The notes below the pieces were generated by a model. It was not told where the DNA came from, did not search any database, and was given only the letters and a program-made list of their open reading frames with translations. DNA of 46,486 bases from Gammaproteobacteria bacterium (GTDB taxonomy: Bacteria; Gemmatimonadota; Gemmatimonadetes; Longimicrobiales; Gaopeijiaceae). Positions 41,823-46,486 of the stretch are shown one piece after another; position 1 is the stretch's first letter, and every line of letters begins with the position of its first letter. Location: NCBI GenBank assembly GCA_028820325.1, contig JAPPJO010000066.1, positions 1 through 46,486 of the forward strand, in the 5' to 3' direction. A program made the position numbers and the translations under genes.

Positions 41823-43373
41823 ATGCGCTTTTCGAGTCCGCCCATCCCCTCTTGCCGGCGCCGCCTGGCCCATTCGGTCGTGGCCTTCGCCACAGTCTGC
41901 CTGACCGCCTGCGGCGGCGAGGAAGCGCCGACCGAACCCGAGCCCGCCAACCAGGCCCCGGAGGCTGTGGGCACGATCCCCGACCAGACCGTTGCGGAGG
42001 GCGAATCCGCGGTGGTGAACCTGTCGCTCTACTTCAGCGACCCGGACGGGGACGAACTTACCTATGAGGCGTCATCGAACGACCCCGCCGTCGCGACGGC
42101 TAGTGTGTCCGGCAGCGCCCTGACCATCTCCGGCGTGGCCGTGGGGAGGGCGAGGGTCACCGCGAGCGCGACGGATGGGAGCTTGTCGGCCCGGCAGGTC
42201 ATCTTCGTATCGGTCGAATCCACGGCCGCGGGCATCTGTGGGCGGACCGAGCAGGTCGTGGCCGCCATCCTGGGCAGAATCCGCGACGTTTCCGACTGCG
42301 CGCTCGTCACCGAAGCCCATCTGGCCGCCATCGACGGCCGCATCGACCTCGGCAGCAGCGGAATCACCTCGCTCAAGCCGGGCGACTTCGCCGGGCTGTC
42401 CTCGCTGAGGGAACTCACGATCACCGACAACCCCCTGACCGTTCTCCAGGACGAGATGTTCGCCGGACTGCGCTCGCTCGAGACGCTGTGGCTGTTCAAC
42501 AACCGCCTCATCACCCTGCCGAGGGCAGCGTTCTTCGAGCTTTCGGAGCTGACGGAACTGAGGCTGACGAACAATCTGCTGTCGAGCCTCGAGGAGGGCA
42601 TGTTCATCGGATTGGCGACGCTTCAGAGCCTCCATCTGAATGGCAACCGGCTGACCAGCCTTCCGGACCGCGTGTTCGCCGGAATGCCCGTGCTGGAAGA
42701 AATGCACCTGGCCCGGAATCAGCTCCGCAGCATCACCAGAGAGGCCTTTTCCGGATTGCCCCTGCTGAGGCGACTCTTCCTGTACGAGAACGGGTTGGAG
42801 GCCGACGGTCTGCCGGACGGGGTCTTTGCCGACCTCATTTCGCTGTGGTTCCTCGATCTGGCGAAGAATCAACTGACCGAGCTCTCGGGCGGCGAGTTTT
42901 CCGGCCTCGGCTCGCTGGGGAGCCTCGACCTCTCCGAGAATCTCCTGACCAGCCTGCCGGAGGGAGCGTTCGCCGGGATGTCCCGCCTGTTCTCGCTCTG
43001 GCTGCACGACAATCCCGTGGATCCGCTGCAGCTCGTCGTTTCGCTCGAATCGGCCGGAGAGGGCCGCTTCAGGGCCAGGGTGCACACCGGCGCCCCGTTC
43101 GAGATGATCCTTCCCATCAACGTCGCGAACGGCAACATGGACGGCGGGAACAGCGTCACGATCGCCCGTGGCAGCGTGGAGAGCCGGGTCGTGACCGTCA
43201 CCCGGACGGCCGGTACGACAGGTGCCGTGACGGTGGATCTGGGAGCGCTTCCCGGCCTGCCCCCCGGGCGATACGCCGACGACCGGGGTGCCTACCATCG
43301 GGGCTACGAGCTTGCAAGGTCCGCCGATCTGCCACTGCAGGTGTTTCCGGCGGCGTCGGCCAACCAGAGGTAG
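41823..43373 (+). CDS. Lipoprotein with Ig-like domain and animal-type leucine-rich repeats
   Basis: This 516-residue protein has a lipoprotein signal (FATVCLTAC, Cys30) and a putative Ig/cadherin-like domain (about 38-125; DPDGDELTYEASSNDPAVAT). About ten typical LRRs follow (LETLWLFNNRLITLPRAAFF, LQSLHLNGNRLTSLPDRVF) to about residue 410. A C-terminal strand-rich domain comes last. These repeats are of the bacterial/animal LRR_8 type, unlike the plant-type IPPELG repeats elsewhere in the window, so it has a different origin. ATG 41823 has only a close AGGA. It lies 134 bases after the LuxR gene. It is probably exposed on the outer membrane and binds protein or glycan; no enzyme domain is visible. 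Confidence 0.8.
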   Translation: MRFSSPPIPSCRRRLAHSVVAFATVCLTACGGEEAPTEPEPANQAPEAVGTIPDQTVAEGESAVVNLSLYFSDPDGDELTYEASSNDPAVATASVSGSALTISGVAVGRARVTASATDGSLSARQVIFVSVESTAAGICGRTEQVVAAILGRIRDVSDCALVTEAHLAAIDGRIDLGSSGITSLKPGDFAGLSSLRELTITDNPLTVLQDEMFAGLRSLETLWLFNNRLITLPRAAFFELSELTELRLTNNLLSSLEEGMFIGLATLQSLHLNGNRLTSLPDRVFAGMPVLEEMHLARNQLRSITREAFSGLPLLRRLFLYENGLEADGLPDGVFADLISLWFLDLAKNQLTELSGGEFSGLGSLGSLDLSENLLTSLPEGAFAGMSRLFSLWLHDNPVDPLQLVVSLESAGEGRFRARVHTGAPFEMILPINVANGNMDGGNSVTIARGSVESRVVTVTRTAGTTGAVTVDLGALPGLPPGRYADDRGAYHRGYELARSADLPLQVFPAASANQR

Positions 43374-43384
43374 CGGAGGAAGCC

Positions 43385-43975
43385 ATGAAGTCATCACATG
43401 CTCGTGCTGCAGCGTTCGCGACGATCGTTCTGCTGTTGGTCACCTTCACTTCCGTGTTTGCCCAGAACGCGGGTGATCGCGTCCGCGTGGTCGTCGCCGG
43501 TGACACGTTGACGGGAGATGTCACCGAAGCAAGTGAGACGGGATTCACGGTGACTCTCCTGACAGGTGCATTCTCCGGATTCACGCGAGTCGAGGAGGTC
43601 GAGTACGGGCAGGTCGAGAGCCTCGAAGTGAGAACCTGTTGCATGGACGGCGCACGGCTGATCGCCGTCGGAGGCGGTCTGCTGCTGGGGTGGGCTCTGG
43701 GAGAGTTCACCAATGACGAAACGTGCTCGGAGGCGTTTATCCTGCTCCCATTCCCTACCGTGTCCGAAACTTGTACCAGAAAGGGCAACAACGAGCTGTG
43801 GGGAGGCCTCATCGGCGGAGCGGCCGGCCTGGCCGTGGCAATGACCGTTCTCACCGAAAGGTGGGAGGTCATCCCGCACGGGGATCTCGGCGGGGTATCG
43901 CTTGCTCCATTGGCGGGCCTGCGGCCCCGTTACGGAGGAACCACCATGATTCTGGGGACGCGGGTTCGCTTCTGA
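43385..43975 (+). CDS. Small membrane protein with RTCC motif, tandem paralogue 1
   Basis: This 196-residue protein has a signal peptide (TIVLLLVTFTSVFAQ), a short beta domain (RVRVVVAGDTLTGDVTEASE) resembling a small barrel, the motif LEVRTCCMD, and two Gly-rich hydrophobic segments (LIAVGGGLLLGWALG, LWGGLIGGAAGLAVAM). Between them is a loop with further cysteines (ETCSEA, ETCTRKGN). It ends in TRVRF. GGAGG precedes ATG 43385, 11 bases after the LRR lipoprotein stop, so it is probably co-transcribed with it. The next gene is a diverged duplicate. I do not recognise a named family. The paired cysteines suggest disulphides in the periplasm. Confidence 0.72.
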   Translation: MKSSHARAAAFATIVLLLVTFTSVFAQNAGDRVRVVVAGDTLTGDVTEASETGFTVTLLTGAFSGFTRVEEVEYGQVESLEVRTCCMDGARLIAVGGGLLLGWALGEFTNDETCSEAFILLPFPTVSETCTRKGNNELWGGLIGGAAGLAVAMTVLTERWEVIPHGDLGGVSLAPLAGLRPRYGGTTMILGTRVRF

Positions 43976-44055
43976 GCCGGCCGCGCCCGTCTATCACGTC
44001 CACGGGAAACACGAGCCTGTTCGCTTCGGTGAAGGCCACGACCGGAAGGATCAGC

Positions 44056-44628
44056 ATGACATGCCAGGATGCCATCGGATCCGCCGCTGCAATCATCGCC
44101 GGCCTGTGCCTCTTCGCCTGTGGCTCACTGACAGCTCAGGATGTCGGCAATCGTGTCCGTGTGACCATCGCCGGAAGCATATTGACAGGCGACATTGTCG
44201 AGACGAGCGACGCCGGGTTCACCCTGGCGCTTTCGGAGGAGGAACTCCGGGACGTGTCCAACATGGAAGTCGACATGCTTGAGGTAAGGACCTGTTGTGT
44301 CGACTACGCCTGGGCCTTTCCGACTTTGGGCGGAATACTGGTGGGAGGCCTCGTGACGGCTTACGCGAGCGATGACGTCGTCTGCACGGAAACCACGTTC
44401 CTTTGGTTCAGCGACGAGTCCTGTGAAATAAAGGGCAATACCTTCTGGTGGGGCGCCCTCGGAGGGGGCGCGGCGGGCCTCGTCGTGGGACGGATGTTCC
44501 TGCGGGAAAAGTGGGAGACGATCCCGATCCCCGGCCGGAGCGGTGCGATGCTCAGTCCCCTGGTGGACATCGGACCCGACCGCAATGGAAATGCCGGCAT
44601 GATTCTGGGACTGCGCATTCGTTTCTGA
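44056..44628 (+). CDS. Small membrane protein with RTCC motif, tandem paralogue 2
   Basis: This 190-residue paralogue of the previous gene shares RVRVTIAGSILTGDIVETSD, LEVRTCCVD, a Gly-rich segment (FPTLGGILVGGLVTAY), a cysteine loop (VVCTETTF, ESCEIKGN) and a second Gly-rich segment (WWGALGGGAAGLVVGRMFL). It ends in LRIRF. ATG 44056 follows AAGGA. The overall order and cysteine positions are kept although sequence identity is modest, so the duplication is old and both copies are under selection. It may act as a pair with its neighbour in the envelope. Confidence 0.72.
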   Translation: MTCQDAIGSAAAIIAGLCLFACGSLTAQDVGNRVRVTIAGSILTGDIVETSDAGFTLALSEEELRDVSNMEVDMLEVRTCCVDYAWAFPTLGGILVGGLVTAYASDDVVCTETTFLWFSDESCEIKGNTFWWGALGGGAAGLVVGRMFLREKWETIPIPGRSGAMLSPLVDIGPDRNGNAGMILGLRIRF

Positions 44629-44664
44629 GGAGAGCCCTCCCGCCGACAATGGGGCGCTAGTTTG

Positions 44665-46486
44665 ATGCCAACGAGCCGAGCGACCGCTTTCGCGACCCCG
44701 GCCATGGCCGTTGCCGCGATCACCATGCTGGTGCTGTCCTGTGGCGATGGCGCTGTCGAACCGGCCCCTCCCCCGACTCCCATGGCCACCACCGTAACGG
44801 TCACCCCGGATTCGGCGGCACTGACCGCTCTCGAGGAAACGGCCCGGTTCACCGCCGAGGTACGTGACCAGAACGGCCAGGTGATGGCGGGGGCTGCGGT
44901 TGCGTGGACGAGCAGCGATGCCTCGGTGGCGCCCGTGGACGCGTCCGGGCAGGTGACGGCGGCCGGGAACGGGAGCGCGACGATCACGGCAACATCGGGG
45001 TCGGCCTCGGGCACGGCGGCGGTGACGGTGGCCCAAGTCGTGAGCGCGGTCGTCGTGTCGCCAGCGGCGGACACCCTGGTGGCGTTCGGGGACACGGTGC
45101 GTCTGGTGGCCGAGGCAACCGACGCGAACGGTCACGGCGTGACGGATTCCGAGTTCTCGTGGTCATCGAGCGACACGCTGGTGGCCCGGGTGGACGACCA
45201 GGGGCTGGTCGAGTCCATTGCCGAGGGTGACGCAGTGGTGACGGCCACGGCGTCGGATGTGACGGGTGGGGCCGAACTGAGCGTGGTGCCTCCATTGCCG
45301 ACAGACATTGCAGTCAGTCCCGATTCAGTGCTGCTCACGGCGCTCGGGCAGACGGTGCAACTGGCGGCCGAGGTGCGCGACCAGGCCGGGCGCGTGATGG
45401 CCGGGGCCGTTGTGTCGTGGTCGAGCGGCGACACGCTGGTGGTCGTCGTGGACTCGGCCGGACTGCTGATGGCCGTGGACGCCGGAATCACGACGGTAAC
45501 AGCGGCGTCGGGCGACGTGTCGACCGCGGTGGTGGTGACGGTGGCGCAGTCGGCAGGGGACCGCGTGGCCCTGGTGGCCCTCTACGAAGCGACGGACGGG
45601 CCGAACTGGATCGACAACGAGAACTGGCTCACCGACGCGCCGTTGAGGGAGTGGCACGGCGTAGACACCGACGCCTCCGGGCGCGTGGTCCGGCTGCGAC
45701 TCCGAGGTCGCTGGGACTCGGAAACGCGGGTCTGGATCCCGCACGGCCTCTCCGGTTCGATCCCGCCGGAACTCGGCAACCTCGGGAGCCTGAGGGAGCT
45801 TGATCTCCGCAACAACGATCTGACCCGTTCGATTCCGCCTGAACTGGGCGGCCTGGCGAGCTTGGAGTACCTTAACCTTACGCGCAACCGATTCTCAGGT
45901 GCGATCCCGCCCGAATTCGGCGACCTCGGGAACCTCAGGCAGCTTTATCTCGGCCGCAACGATCTGACCGGCCGGATCCCGCCCGAACTCGGCAACCTCG
46001 CCGACCTCGAGCGGTTGGACCTCAACAGTAACAAACTCAGCGACCGTATCCCGGCTGAATTGGGTCAGCTCGCGAATCTGACCGACTTGTCTCTCGGAGG
46101 TGCGCCCGGAGGGTTCGGGGGCAACGAACTGAGCGGTCCGATTCCCACCGAACTCGGCAACCTCTCCAGGCTCACGCGCCTGTGGCTCGGTAACAACGAC
46201 CTGACCGGCTCGATTCCAAAGGAACTCGGCAACCTGGCCAGGCTTACCCAGTTGTCGCTTGGCGGCAACGACCTTTCCGGCCTGATTCCGCCGGAGCTGG
46301 GCAATCTGGCCAGCCTGGAGGTGATCGCCCTGTGGCGCAACAACCTGACGGGTCCGATTCCGCCGGAACTGGGGCAGCTCGCCAGTCTGACCAACCTGTC
46401 GCTCGGCGGTAACTCACTCGACGGTTCGGTCCCGCCGGAGCTGGGCAACCTCGCGAATCTGACGGAGATGTACCTGTGGGGGAACA
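44665..46486 (+). CDS. Lipoprotein with three Ig-like domains and plant-type LRRs (runs off the window)
   Basis: From ATG 44665 the frame is open to the window end (607 residues so far). It has a lipoprotein signal (MLVLSCGDG, Cys26), three tandem BIG2-like domains (about 35-115, 118-200, 205-290; VTVTPDSAALTALEETARFT), then the ALVALYEATDGPNWIDNENW cap and at least nine plant-type LRRs (IPPELGNLxxL). The opening resembles the 22691-26305 protein but with three Ig-like domains instead of one. Whether a protease domain follows is outside the window. The ribosome binding site is weak. It may be the first gene of a third surface module. Confidence 0.82.
   Translation, partial: MPTSRATAFATPAMAVAAITMLVLSCGDGAVEPAPPPTPMATTVTVTPDSAALTALEETARFTAEVRDQNGQVMAGAAVAWTSSDASVAPVDASGQVTAAGNGSATITATSGSASGTAAVTVAQVVSAVVVSPAADTLVAFGDTVRLVAEATDANGHGVTDSEFSWSSSDTLVARVDDQGLVESIAEGDAVVTATASDVTGGAELSVVPPLPTDIAVSPDSVLLTALGQTVQLAAEVRDQAGRVMAGAVVSWSSGDTLVVVVDSAGLLMAVDAGITTVTAASGDVSTAVVVTVAQSAGDRVALVALYEATDGPNWIDNENWLTDAPLREWHGVDTDASGRVVRLRLRGRWDSETRVWIPHGLSGSIPPELGNLGSLRELDLRNNDLTRSIPPELGGLASLEYLNLTRNRFSGAIPPEFGDLGNLRQLYLGRNDLTGRIPPELGNLADLERLDLNSNKLSDRIPAELGQLANLTDLSLGGAPGGFGGNELSGPIPTELGNLSRLTRLWLGNNDLTGSIPKELGNLARLTQLSLGGNDLSGLIPPELGNLASLEVIALWRNNLTGPIPPELGQLASLTNLSLGGNSLDGSVPPELGNLANLTEMYLWGN

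Noticed and set aside
1..46486. tRNA, rRNA or riboswitch genes
   Set aside because: I saw no cloverleaf or known riboswitch motif on either strand by eye; this was not a covariance-model search.

Overview
The window is GC-rich, dense in secreted and surface proteins, and looks like part of a diderm bacterial chromosome. It encodes outer-membrane-type beta-barrels, lipoproteins with Cys lipoboxes, a TonB-plug-like protein and a MotA/TolQ/ExbB-type proton channel. The many Ig-like/leucine-rich-repeat lipoproteins with IPPELG repeats, hybrid histidine kinases and GGAGG ribosome binding sites suggest a Gemmatimonadota-like organism, but that is inference: there is no rRNA or other marker gene.

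Layout. (1) 1-1182: a probable plasmid-mobilisation remnant (MbeD/MobD-like), a hypothetical protein and a recombination junction. (2) 1183-7345: copy 1 of a two-gene surface module, a metzincin-type metalloprotease that has lost its 5' half, followed by a 1400-residue fibronectin-III protein with a C-terminal beta-barrel. (3) 7485-13095: copy 1 of a regulatory module, a histidine kinase fused to a receiver and a winged helix, divergent from a cytochrome P450, a LuxR-type regulator and a short LuxR-type regulator. (4) 13124-17383: a decayed island holding tnpB remnants, a third beta-barrel remnant, a RES toxin with a broken antitoxin, an AbiEi antitoxin without its toxin, a nuclease-dead TnpB and an AraC-type regulator next to palindromic sites. 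(5) 17765-22603: a 1612-residue multidomain lipoprotein. (6) 22691-30893: copy 2 of the surface module, intact, flanked by two look-alike terminators. (7) 31191-36721: a tightly packed operon of an SH3b membrane protein, a peptidoglycan-binding coiled-coil LRR protein, a proton channel, a membrane-anchored vWA protein with a cysteine-rich stalk, and a secreted plug-domain protein. (8) 36752-41688: copy 2 of the regulatory module with a broken P450. (9) 41823-46486: further LRR lipoproteins and a tandem pair of small membrane proteins.

How the genes may work together. The two regulatory modules share a conserved divergent promoter with an inverted repeat over the P450 start codon. The two surface modules pair a secreted LRR metalloprotease with a barrel-anchored FN3 adhesin-like protein. 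The operon at 31191-36721 has the parts of a proton-driven envelope machine (channel, wall-binding protein, anchored vWA effector) and is my best candidate for an undescribed system. Three genes contain apparent breaks (a C-run frameshift, an in-frame TGA and a 0.4-kb deletion) that should be checked against raw reads before being treated as pseudogenes.
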